From contig NC_046676.1 in NCBI RefSeq assembly GCF_003369915.1, forward strand, positions 25,048,001 through 25,112,000: DNA of 64,000 nucleotides, given 5' to 3'. This document shows, in pieces, positions 40,675-49,402 of the stretch. The translations under genes and the position numbers were made by a program. The stretch's first letter is position 1. Each line of letters opens with the position of its first letter. Origin of the DNA: Drosophila miranda (Eukaryota; Arthropoda; Insecta; Diptera; Drosophilidae). The notes below the pieces were generated by a model. It ran no database searches and was not told the origin of the DNA. It saw only the letters and a program-made list of their open reading frames with translations.

Positions 40675-42113
40675 CTACTGGGCCACAGTCCGGGTGATCC
40701 AGGGAATGAATCTGGTGACGTCCGTGTAGACTGATGTCTGACCCTCCCCCGTCTCTCCCAACTCCTTGTGGCCACAGTTTTCGGGGCCGTAGCTCACGAT
40801 GCCGATCTGCACAAAGCGCTGTTTGCTCTTCTTGTACCAGAAGTTGAAGAGCAACGGGCCTCCAGAGTCGCCCTTGCAGCTGTCCTGGAGGGAGGCGCTG
40901 ACGCAGATCTGGTTCTTGGCGATGGATCTGTTCTGCATAGTGGTGCAGCTGGCGAGGGGCAGGCGGGAGACCCCAGCCTCCATGGGAACATCGGAATCAT
41001 TTCCATGGGCCGTCTGTCTGCCCCAGCCCGTCACTCGCATAACTTTCGTCTCCAGGATACTCTTTTGCAGCTCTACGTAGAGTGGCAGGCATATGGGATT
41101 GATGTGATCTGGCCATAGAAAATCCCACGTTACGACATGATATATGATTTCCACGTGGAGGAAGCGCTTACCCTTAAACACCACGTCCCTCACCAGCTTG
41201 ACGAGGGCTATATCATTCTTTTGGGTGAATCTCGAGTATCCCTCGTGCGGGATGATCTTTTCGATGCCAATGTCCTCGTAGGGCAGCTGACAACTTGTCT
41301 TCGAGTCCACAATCCTGCAGTCCACCTCAGAGGTAATATTGTGCTCTCCAAGCCTCACTGCCACGCTGCTCAGAGATCAGACTTAAATGATTGGTTGAAT
41401 GGTTGGACAGAGGCTGAAATTCACTTACGGGAATCCATTGATCATGCAGTGAGCGGCGGTTAGGACGAAGCCTGCTTGTGGGAGGAGAGTTAGGACCAGT
41501 GAAACGATTCTTTCAGCGATGCAGGAAATTCTACTTACGTTTCGTGATAAGCGTGGCACCACACTGAAATTGGCCCCTTCCCTGGGTGCCGGGTTCTGTA
41601 GCATCATACTTGAGCAGAGCCATCCAAGGTCTCGATCCCATCTTGATTTCGCTGCCGCCAAGCACCTTGAGTCTCAAGAACTTGCCGCATGCCTCCTCAG
41701 ACTGCTGTAGCAGCTCCAGTCCCGTTCCGTTCACGTGCTCTTCGCAGCAGACGAATGTCTACGGATCGTTGAGTGCACATTCCAAAGAGATCATCATGTG
41801 ACTTACCTTTTTGGTTGAGCAGCCAGCGTTTTCCTTGATCCTCGTTTCCTCCTCAGTTAGCGGTAATCCTTTCTTAATTTTCGTAACAAGATCCCTGAAG
41901 TAGGCACATTCTCCGAAGTGCTTACACCAGCCAGGCTTGTCCTCAAAGGTTGTGCAGAATGAGGGATCTGCAAGAACGGGGAGTCGGCATGAGTTCCTTT
42001 TCACCAGTAGCCCACTTCCAGACCATCGACAGACATTCTCCGCCTGCTCCAAAATGCACCAACGACACCGACACCAGACACAGACATATCCCCAACAGCT
42101 GTAGCCCCGTCAT
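40675..42113 (-). CDS. Clip-domain serine protease 2 (paralogue of protease 1)
   Basis: Six exons on the minus strand: 42035-42113, 41807-41967, 41539-41758, 41429-41471, 41172-41365 and 40675-41108, giving 376 residues. All intron phases match protease 1, and exons 1, 4 and 5 have identical lengths (79, 43, 194 nt). It has a signal peptide, a six-Cys clip domain ending FVCC, a linker Cys and an activation site at K|VLGG. The catalytic triad is H161, D219 and S314, with D308 in the specificity pocket (trypsin-like). An intact GWGR motif and a SYG segment complete the fold. It is expected to be a secreted zymogen cleaved by an upstream protease. A minus-strand TATATAG sits near 42,180 and a TCAGTC initiator near 42,139, slightly wider apart than usual. 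Confidence 0.9.
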
Positions 42114-42498
42114 TCTCCTTTAGAAGCTACGTTCGGACTGAGCACCAATCAGTCCCGACTGTATGACATATGTACTATATAATGTTATATACTAGTATAT
42201 GCACTCGTATCAGCGGATGATAGCGATTCTTAGAGAGAATCTCCGTCTCTATTCATCGCACGCTCTTCTGTAAAGAACATCTTTGTTCTACGAGTTCCCA
42301 CCATATTATAGATCATTGTACAGCCCTTACCCAAGAGCATCCCTATGTGTATTGTATAGCAGCTATGCAGCTGTGGCGTGGCGGGACAGAGGGCAGCTGC
42401 AACTGCATAGGGCTGGGGCTGTCGCTAAATGAAAACCTACCTGAAGAAGGCCTGCGCTAGCCGTTCATTTTCAGTTCGAGTCGCTACCTTGCCGAAAG

Positions 42499-42710
42499 AT
42501 GCCGCTCTTGCAGCGCCTTAACCCGACCTGGGCCAGGCATTCCATACACATCGCAAGAAGCCTCTGGCGCCGCTGCACCCAACTGTCGAGGAGTCCAAAG
42601 TTCCAGCGCTACGTGCGGTAAGCAGAAGTTCATACATTCTCCCCCCAAGAGCCATCGCCAACTGATTCGATTGCTTCAGATTTCTACAGTCAAACCTGTG
42701 CCCCGTCTAG
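42499..42710 (+). CDS. Candidate two-exon small ORF, 49 residues, Arg-rich
   Basis: The ATG at 42499 (GAAAG before it) opens 39 codons that end in a consensus donor (GTGCG|GTAAGC). A pyrimidine-rich acceptor (TTGCTTCAG) at 42679 rejoins in phase and reads ten more codons to a TAG at 42708. The intron is 62 bp, the size typical of Drosophila. The peptide is rich in Arg, Leu, Ser and Trp with few acidic residues, and could form a basic amphipathic helix of mitochondrial-presequence type (inference). A TTCAGTT initiator-like site lies 26 bp upstream of the ATG. No homologue is known to me. The in-phase intron is the main support. Confidence 0.42.
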
Positions 42711-43222
42711 TCCGTGCTGCAGTTGCATTGCTGGAGTGGAGTTTGGAAGAAGATCAGGGCTCTTTCAGCGGATGACAGCATCGGCAGCAAACTTTCTGCG
42801 ATTCTTCCACAAAAAATGCGCAGCATTCGCAGTAATTGTGGCTGCTTTGAGAGTCGACGCACGTAGGAGGGGTTGATGGATGCCAAAATTTAGCACACAC
42901 TGCGCATTATTTATACACCATTATACCCCAAAGAAATGGCCAACGACCTTCACCCACTCCACAGAAGTAGATCCACGGGAGCAATGGGATCAGCTGAAAG
43001 ATTATAAAGACTCCTCGTACTCCCAATTCGTGAAGCATTTTTAAAAACTGCAATGAGATGGCGAGATGAAGAGGTCTACCTCTTATCGATGCCATGTCAA
43101 TCACTTGATGACGACAGCGGGATCGAACGGGGCAATACCATAGCCCCGACTGGGAATCTACACATTCTCGAACAGTATTCCCTCGGGGAAAACACATCGA
43201 GACGAGAACGCTAACAGTGCAA
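42711..43222. other. Intergenic; one doubtful minus-strand ORF
   Basis: A minus-strand ORF at 42907-43197 (96 residues, ATG at 43197) contains a hydrophobic segment (FIIFQLIPLLPWIYF). It lacks a clear promoter or polyadenylation signal and overlaps the region controlling the 51-residue ORF, so I leave it uncalled. Confidence 0.4.
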
Positions 43223-43257
43223 TAAATAGTAGGCGCGAGTGTTCATCGGCGTTCAGT
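43223..43257 (+). promoter_or_regulatory. TATA + Initiator core promoter of the 51-residue ORF
   Basis: AATAAATA at about 43221-43228 is followed at the canonical distance by TTCAGTC, with the +1 A at 43255. The ATG at 43329 follows 74 bases downstream. Confidence 0.55.
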
Positions 43258-43328
43258 CTCATTCTAAGCCTCAGCCCGATCGTGCCGGTACAGCTTAAAA
43301 CCCGTAGCCCCAGCAAAATACTCTGAAA

Positions 43329-43484
43329 ATGTTCACATCGATCAGATCTCACCAGCATCGCGCCGTCGGCCTGATTTTGCGGGCCCTCGCTGCTGGCAGT
43401 CTGCTGATCCTGATGAGTGTCATCCACCAGGACAACGACGACTCCGGCTCCCACTACATCCACCCGCGGCACGCCATGCAATAG
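43329..43484 (+). CDS. Candidate small membrane or secreted peptide gene, 51 residues
   Basis: This single-exon ORF starts in a good Drosophila context (GAAAATG). A basic/His N-terminus (1-12) is followed by a hydrophobic stretch of about 18 residues (AVGLILRALAAGSLLILM) and an acidic then His-rich tail (DNDD…HPRH). The layout suits a type II or type III micro-membrane protein or an uncleaved signal anchor. A TATA/Inr promoter lies 74-106 bp upstream and an ATTAAA signal at 43556-43561, so the whole transcription unit would be about 330 nt. I do not recognise it. The antisense ORF over the same bases has no promoter support. Confidence 0.5.
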   Translation: MFTSIRSHQHRAVGLILRALAAGSLLILMSVIHQDNDDSGSHYIHPRHAMQ

Positions 43485-43589
43485 CCCCGACTAGGCCCGT
43501 CGCCGTATGGCCCAGATTACTTAATTTTACTTGTAATAAGCTTAGGTTAAGTGCAATTAAAGCGTAATCTACAGTTCACAGTCCGTTTC

Positions 43590-44970
43590 CGGATAGCCGC
43601 GCTGATCGTGATTGCGCTCACCTACTGCTTCGGATAGTAAAAGCTGTAGAGATTAACCGGTTGCGGCCAGTGCGACATTACTAATGGCTCACACAGTGAA
43701 TTTCCCTGATTCACACACCACCTATTTATAGACACAAATGTCGTTCAATTAATGTACATAATTTATGGAGGATGCCGCACTTTTCCGTGTACCACCTAAG
43801 TCTCTCCAGTCTGAATGTGTTTATTTATTTAGTTTGTGTCTAAGTAGACACACTTGAAATTCTGACCTCATATTATCGTATATTGAATTAACTTAATCTG
43901 TACAGCACTTAATAAAGTTAAACAGTTGAACATAATTGTTGATTTTTGAAAAATAAATCAAAAACATTTAGTATGCAAAGTATTATTTTATTTAAAATTC
44001 GATAGGTTTGACGCCACCTATCGCTGCCTGACAAGCGACTAATAGAAAGCTACCCTGTCTACGTCACACACACCTTTAGACTTCCTGCAGCTGCGCGTTC
44101 TGTAGCAGTGAGCCTTTCGACAGGCAGTGATTTGGCGGTTTCCAGTACTAGCCAGTTACGGCCAAATTTGAATTTAAAAATATTATATAAATAACAATTT
44201 GTGTACCCTCGCTTTTATGTACACTTGGAAGATTTATTCCTTTTTCTTTACCATTACCATCCCATAAGAAAGCCAATTAAAACGTGATCCTTGGCTTAGC
44301 GTCAGGGATGCATCGCCACCAGCTTCATGTTCGGACAATTGGCGAATGAACAAATTCTTTGGGCTTTGGGACAAATACACATATGTACATATGTATGTAC
44401 ACTTGCAGATGCTATAATCCGATTAAGCACTGCACAGATCATTAAACTGAAATGTTTAAAATGGTTTCTGGAAAAAGAAAAACAATCCTGATCGTTCTGA
44501 TTTCATGCAGATAAGGAATTGGTATTTGATATGTGGTCTGTTTTTCCCTTTTACATGGTTCAAAAAGTAAAGGGTATGTAAGCCCAGAAGCCGAAAATGA
44601 AATAGTCCACAAATGCCAGCAGTTCTATAACCTAATATTCAAAATGCAAATCCAAAAGAGAAAACAGAACCAATCGAAAAAATCATATAATCATACTAAC
44701 TAGCCGAACTCCAGAGCCGAAGACCCTGGGGATCAAATCCAGAAAGTTCGTTTGTATGAACTGCCACATCTATATAATGCATTGTTAGTGATGCGACTGA
44801 AAATATTTCACTATCCCTAACTGACAGTGCTACCCATTGTAAAAATTTACTGCCTCGAATGCAAACAAACAAAACAAAAAAAATAAGGAATTATTTGATT
44901 GAATTTTACAAAGAAAACGAAGAAGGTGGCTTTCGTAGACTGGGGCTCATTCGCCGATAATGTCTCCTAA
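43590..44970. other. AT-rich intergenic DNA
   Basis: I see no gene, repeat family or RNA in this 1.4 kb. It is AT-rich and carries short ACATATGTA-type palindromes near 44,380. Confidence 0.5.
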
Positions 44971-44973
44971 CAG

Positions 44974-45333
44974 GAATTGGTCGAGTCAATCACCACGAAC
45001 CAGAACCTCAGGCAGAGCGTGGAGCAGAGTGGATGCATCTCGACGGGACGGAGACTCACTCAGGTGAGACTGACGTGTTATCCTTCACATGGGCCACAAG
45101 CCCTACGGCTGCTACATCTGCGGAAAATATTTCAACCGTGTCGGCAATCGGAGCAACCACTTGTACGTGCACGGCATCAATTGGCCCTACCAGTGCACTG
45201 GTAAAGCATATATTTTAAAAAGCACTCTTTTAAAGAATATTGAGTTCAGCAATCACCCCAACAAGGTGATCAAACGCCAGATCCGCCATTTGTTGGACAC
45301 TGGGCGACCGAACAAAATTAATAGAACGGCATA
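44974..45333 (+). pseudogene. C2H2 zinc-finger gene remnant
   Basis: At 45,085-45,190 one frame reads a canonical finger, KPYGCYICGKYF…NHLYVHG, with C-x2-C-x12-H-x3-H spacing, preceded by a degenerate linker (HMGHKPY in place of HTGEKPY). The next finger is broken: YQC lacks its second Cys and its His residues are out of register. Upstream frames are interrupted by stops. An exon-like segment at 44974-45061, bounded by an AACAG acceptor and a CTCAG|GTGAGA donor, reads a different frame. It looks like the decayed end of a zinc-finger transcription-factor gene, either a local relic or a transposed piece. A short functional ORF (45089-45334) cannot be excluded. Confidence 0.55.
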
Positions 45334-45334
45334 A

Positions 45335-45750
45335 GGTTAAGAACCCTGAAGACTAACCTGTCAAAAGTAGTGATATTCAAACTGTGGGATGACCTAACAA
45401 TGACATATCAAGTAAAGAAACCATTCATTTACTTTACTTCCTTTTTTTTATTTTGTTTTTATTTTGAGAAAAATATGATATAACGTAACTAAGCAAAATG
45501 TGAAAATTATTAACAGAAGAACTAGAATTGCAGAATAAATTATCGAATTTATATAGAACTCACAATCATTGACCTGTATCTAATTCCCGGATCCGCTTCT
45601 ATACCTTCAGATAGGGTATACCAATTATTCGTATATGTACAAGTGACAACACATACACAATCCGTGGTATCAGTTCTAAGGAACTAAAAATTCAAAATAA
45701 ATAATAATAAATAAATAAAATGCTGATTAGCGGCATAGGCATCCCCTTGG
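45335..45750. other. AT-rich intergenic DNA
   Basis: No gene. A hairpin-like TATACCTTCAGATAGGGTATA occurs at about 45,600-45,622, of a kind often found at the ends of fly repeats. Confidence 0.5.
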
Positions 45751-45752
45751 TG

Positions 45753-45788
45753 TATATAAGTGCCCAACACGACTTAGTAGACATCAGT
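45753..45788 (+). promoter_or_regulatory. TATA + Initiator promoter of protease 3
   Basis: TATATAAG (45753-45760) is followed 26-28 bp later by ATCAGTG (TCAGT 45784-45788, +1 A at 45786). The ATG follows 26 bases after +1, so the leader is very short. Confidence 0.75.
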
Positions 45789-45811
45789 GTGTCCCAGTTC
45801 ATTGCCTTGAA

Positions 45812-46825
45812 ATGAAGATCACATTAGCTGCTGTTGCTGTGCTCGCTTGCCTGATCCTTTGTCATTCGGGATCTGGACAATTTCTACAGCCAGACTGCGG
45901 TGTCGTTCCTCATCATTTTACATTTAGAATAAAGGGGGGCACAGATGCAGCAATAGCCGCCAATCCGTGGATGGCATATTTGTATACGTCCTCAGCTTTC
46001 GTATGTGGCGGAACGCTTATCCACAAACGTAAGTCGTTAAACAGTAATAATCCATTTTGGAAGATACATTTTGTTTTTTTACAGGGTTCGTTCTGACAGC
46101 AGCGCATTGTATCTCTCGCAAAATGCCACTGTAAGTACTTTCCTTGAAATTATAGTTGAAACATTGAAATGTTTTTGTTGTACAGAAAGGTTCGCCTAGG
46201 AGAGTTCGATGTCTCTAGTACTTCTGACTGCAGCGATTCGCAATGTCTTCCGCCCCATGAAGAATATTCTGTGGAAACGGCCTTTAGGAATCGTCTCTTC
46301 TCTATGCGACTGGGAAGGCATGACATAGGTCTGCTCCGATTGACCACGGATGTGGAATATAAAGGTGGGCTATGCTATACAATATAAATGCTTTCAATAA
46401 TCAAAAACTCCTCTCCCGCAGTCCACATTAGACCGATCTGTGTGTTCGTTGACCCAGAATTGCGGTCGTCGGTAGAGGCAATTGAGTCATTTACTGCCAC
46501 TGGATGGGGTGTGACCGACAGCGGTAAGACAAGCCGAATACTTCAGAGAATAACCATCAACCGGCTCGACCGGAGCAAATGCAATCGCAAATTTCGGCAG
46601 ACACTGCTACAGAGCCAGATCTGTGCAGGACACCGGCAAGGCGACACATGCAACGGGGACTCTGGCGGCCCATTGATAACATTTTTGAATGGAACCCAGA
46701 ACCGCTACGTTCAGGTCGGAATTGTCAGTTATGGCAGCGCGAATTGCGATGGTCCGGGTATCTACACAGATGTTTTATACCATGCAGATTGGATCCAGCG
46801 CGTCGTGCGAGAAGACGAGATCTAG
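45812..46825 (+). CDS. Secreted trypsin-like serine protease (single domain)
   Basis: Four exons: 45812-46028, 46085-46130, 46186-46364 and 46422-46825, giving 281 residues. A signal peptide (MKITLAAVAVLACLILCHSG) and a short propeptide with one Cys (PDCG) precede the catalytic domain, which begins FR|IKGG. The triad is H80, D134 and S228 (NGDSGGP), with D222 predicting trypsin specificity. The SYG substrate-binding strand is present. No clip domain is seen. It resembles the D. melanogaster CG30083/CG30087/CG30088/CG30090 type of haemolymph protease in the same chromosomal area (from memory). AATAAA at 46842 follows the stop closely. It is in tandem with 47437-48598, and the first introns share phases. 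Confidence 0.9.
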
Positions 46826-46849
46826 ATCTTATTCAAAGTTAAATAAAAC

Positions 46850-47380
46850 AAAAAAAAAACTATATATGTTACATATGTACTAGACTTTTCAGTTTTAAAA
46901 ACCTAATCACAGCAATAGGCATCGATTTTTTTTAAACTGAGATGCCAATGGTTTTTGTGGCATAAATTTTAACAATGGCGTGGGGCAGTAGGGATCAAAG
47001 GAAAGGGATTTCGTGGAACTGTTTAAGGCCTTGATCCGTATCGTAATAGGAGCTTTATGAGAACCATAATCATTAAAATTGCACTTGGCTGAAATTTCTC
47101 TTTTTTTGGGGAAAGAACACAATCTGCCCCTGCTTGATCTTTTTGGTTACCGAATTCTGGTTAATTGGACACTAAAATTTGAATTATTGGATTTATTTAA
47201 TTGGAATCAAATAGCAACTTTTCTATTATTATCTTTAGCTTTTATTGTCGAGAGAATTTGGTGCTCATTTTGTAAGATCAAAATCTGACCTAATGCTCAA
47301 GAAAAGCCATAACATTTTTCGTAGGAAACCAGAGTTTTCTGGGAATTCAGTGATAGCTAGGTGTCTGTTCTGATTAGTAT
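46850..47380. other. AT-rich spacer between the tandem proteases
   Basis: Two short antiparallel ORFs (46907-47122 minus, 47079-47288 plus) show no signals or domains. The AT-rich coding-like stretch made me consider inserted mitochondrial DNA, but no gene could be recognised. Confidence 0.4.
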
Positions 47381-47413
47381 TAATATGAGCGCCCCTCCTG
47401 GCTAGACATCAGT
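47381..47413 (+). promoter_or_regulatory. Promoter of protease 4
   Basis: A weak TATA (TTAATATGA) lies about 30 bp before CATCAGTGT, the same initiator sequence as in protease 3, with +1 near 47411 and the ATG 26 bases later. The spacing is identical to its tandem partner, which supports duplication of the promoter with the gene. Confidence 0.6.
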
Positions 47414-47436
47414 GTTCCCCGATTCGCTCAATCGCA

Positions 47437-48598
47437 ATGAAGAACCTAGTAGCGAGTATATCAATATTCGCTTGCTTGATCGTTTGCCAGTCGGGATCTG
47501 CACAATTTCTGGAGCAGAACTGCGGTGTTCGCGCAGGATCGGAAAATTTGCTGAAGCCGAAAATAATTGACGGCTCTAATGCGGAAATAACTTCGAGTCC
47601 CTGGATGGCATATTTGCATACGTCTCCGGACTTTGTGTGTTCCGGGACGCTCATTCATAATCGTTCGTATTTGGAAGCTTGGCACTTTTTGCGCTAGAAT
47701 AACACTTGGGTTCCTTTACAGAGTTCGTGCTGACTGCTGCGCATTGCATTCGTGATAGAGAAGCGCTGTAAGTAGCCATAGCTAGATATAGGAGTACATA
47801 TAGGATTTCGTTTAAACAGAAAGGTTCGCCTGGGAGACTACAACAGAAGGACAAGTACTGACTGCTCGGAAGCAGAAGCGGGTTGCCTTCCTCCAGCTGA
47901 AGAGTATGACGTTGATATGGCCATCAAAAATCGTTTTTACAACAAAAATGTGCATCCGAACGATATAGGACTGCTGCGACTGGCGCGAAAGGTCCAGTTC
48001 AAAAGTAAACAAGCACCTCCACAAGCAAAGATCCAGAATTGACGCTGCGATCTTTTTTGCAGTGCACATTCGACCAATCTGTCTGATCATGGATCCGAGG
48101 GTGACCCCTGCGGTGGAGACACTCTCCTGGTTCACTGCCACTGGCTGGGGCAAAACCAGAAGTGGTAGCACCAGCGCCGTTCTTCAGACAATCACCTTGG
48201 ACCGGTACCGTCGGAACGTGTGCAATGACCAATTCAGAGTATCGCTGGCAACGAATCAGTTCTGTGCCGGACACCGCACTGGCAACCTCTGCAACGGTGA
48301 CTCCGGCGGGCCCTTGGGTAGAGTGGTAAAGTATCAGGGCCTGGAGCGCTACGTCCAGTTCGGGATTGCCAGCTACACCACCCGGAACTGTGTCGGCCCT
48401 TCTGTCTACACAGGTGTGGTCAGTCATGCAGAGTGGATCGCGCGCGTCATAAAGCTGTTCAACAATCCTGCTCCCACCAATAATCTACTATCTAGCCAGA
48501 AATTGGAAGAAAGTCAAAAAACTAATCCACTATCCAGAAAGAATTTAGAAGGAGAATGTCCAACCAGTGAGGATCTAGATGCCCAGAAATCGGAATGA
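47437..48598 (+). CDS. Secreted chymotrypsin-fold protease with altered specificity pocket
   Basis: Four exons: 47437-47662, 47722-47767, 47820-48004 and 48063-48598, giving 330 residues. It has a signal peptide, a propeptide (EQNCG) and an activation site before IIDG. The triad is intact (H83, D139, S233). Six residues before the active Ser, where trypsins have Asp, there is Asn (N227, CAGHRTGNLCNGDSGG). The strand normally reading S-W/Y-G reads SYT, so the pocket glycine is replaced as well. Activity is probably retained, but trypsin-like Arg/Lys preference is not expected (inference). A hydrophilic C-terminal tail of about 45 residues (286-330), rich in Asn, Ser, Lys and Glu, is absent from protease 3. 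The first donor (GTTCGT) is weak. AATAAA occurs at 48698. Confidence 0.87.
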
Positions 48599-48725
48599 GA
48601 AGCTCGCAATAGTACCGATATAGTGGCCCAGAATTCACTTTATTAATTTTTCTGAAAAAAGTCCATTTGTACTGCGTTTTAAAACGAGATATAATATAAT
48701 AAATGTGTCCAGCGAAAAATCTAGC

Positions 48726-49226
48726 TTTTTATGCCCGCTACTCAAAATGAATATAGGGTATATTACATTTGTGGTGAAAGTGGATGTGTGTAACTTCCAG
48801 AATAAAGCGTTTTCGACCCATATATTCTTGATTAGCATCAATAGCTGAGTCGAGAGAGCCATGTCTGTCTGTCCGTCTTTTCGTCCGTCCCTCTGTCCGT
48901 CTGTCCGTCCCTATGAGAGCCTAGTGCTCAGAGACTTACAAGTGTATTTCAAAACTTCCCTCTCGCACTGTCTCTCTCTAACACACACCATGCCCTTCCG
49001 CCCAACAAAGGACAAAAATCTGTGGCATCCACAATTTTGAAGATACGAGAAAATTAAGAACGCACAATCATAGAGAATGACCATATCTGCCAGATTGCCG
49101 AATCTGGATCAGATCGAATCATTTTTATAACCAAAAGGAACAAATCAATGTGCACTTTTCAACGTTCCCCCTCGTTCTCACCCTCTCTTGCTCAGTACGC
49201 TCTCGCCGCAGCAGAGGGGTAACTAT
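48726..49226. mobile_element. Degenerate DINE-1/mini-me-like (SGM/ISY-type) repeat of obscura-group flies
   Basis: It starts with a TATGCCCGCTACTCAAAATG…ATAGGGTATA subterminal hairpin. A (GTCY)n microsatellite follows at about 48861-48910 (GTCTGTCTGTCCGTC type), then the conserved phrases AAAGGACAAAAATCTGTGGC and GAATCTGGATCAGATCG. These match my memory of the very abundant short Helitron-related repeat in the obscura group. There is no coding capacity, and the copy is diverged and internally shortened. Boundaries are approximate. It ends less than 200 bp before the Cep89 start codon. Confidence 0.7.
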
Positions 49227-49402
49227 ACTCGCGAAACAGGGTCAAACACAGGGTGGAACGTCATGGCAACGAGCGCCAGGACACACGACAGGTGTGTCGG
49301 CGGAGGTTGGTTGGCTGGGTTTGGGATTTGTTTACTTCGTCTCCACAGCAGGCTAGAAGCCCGAGCAGGAAATGTCAGAATTTGAATAAGAAAATTACTG
49401 AA

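Noticed and set aside
43158-43481. Minus-strand 107-residue open frame
   Set aside because: Antisense to the 51-residue ORF, whose promoter, start context and polyadenylation signal are all on the plus strand.
46907-47288. Possible mitochondrial DNA insertion between the proteases
   Set aside because: AT-rich and coding-like, but no mitochondrial gene could be recognised on either strand.
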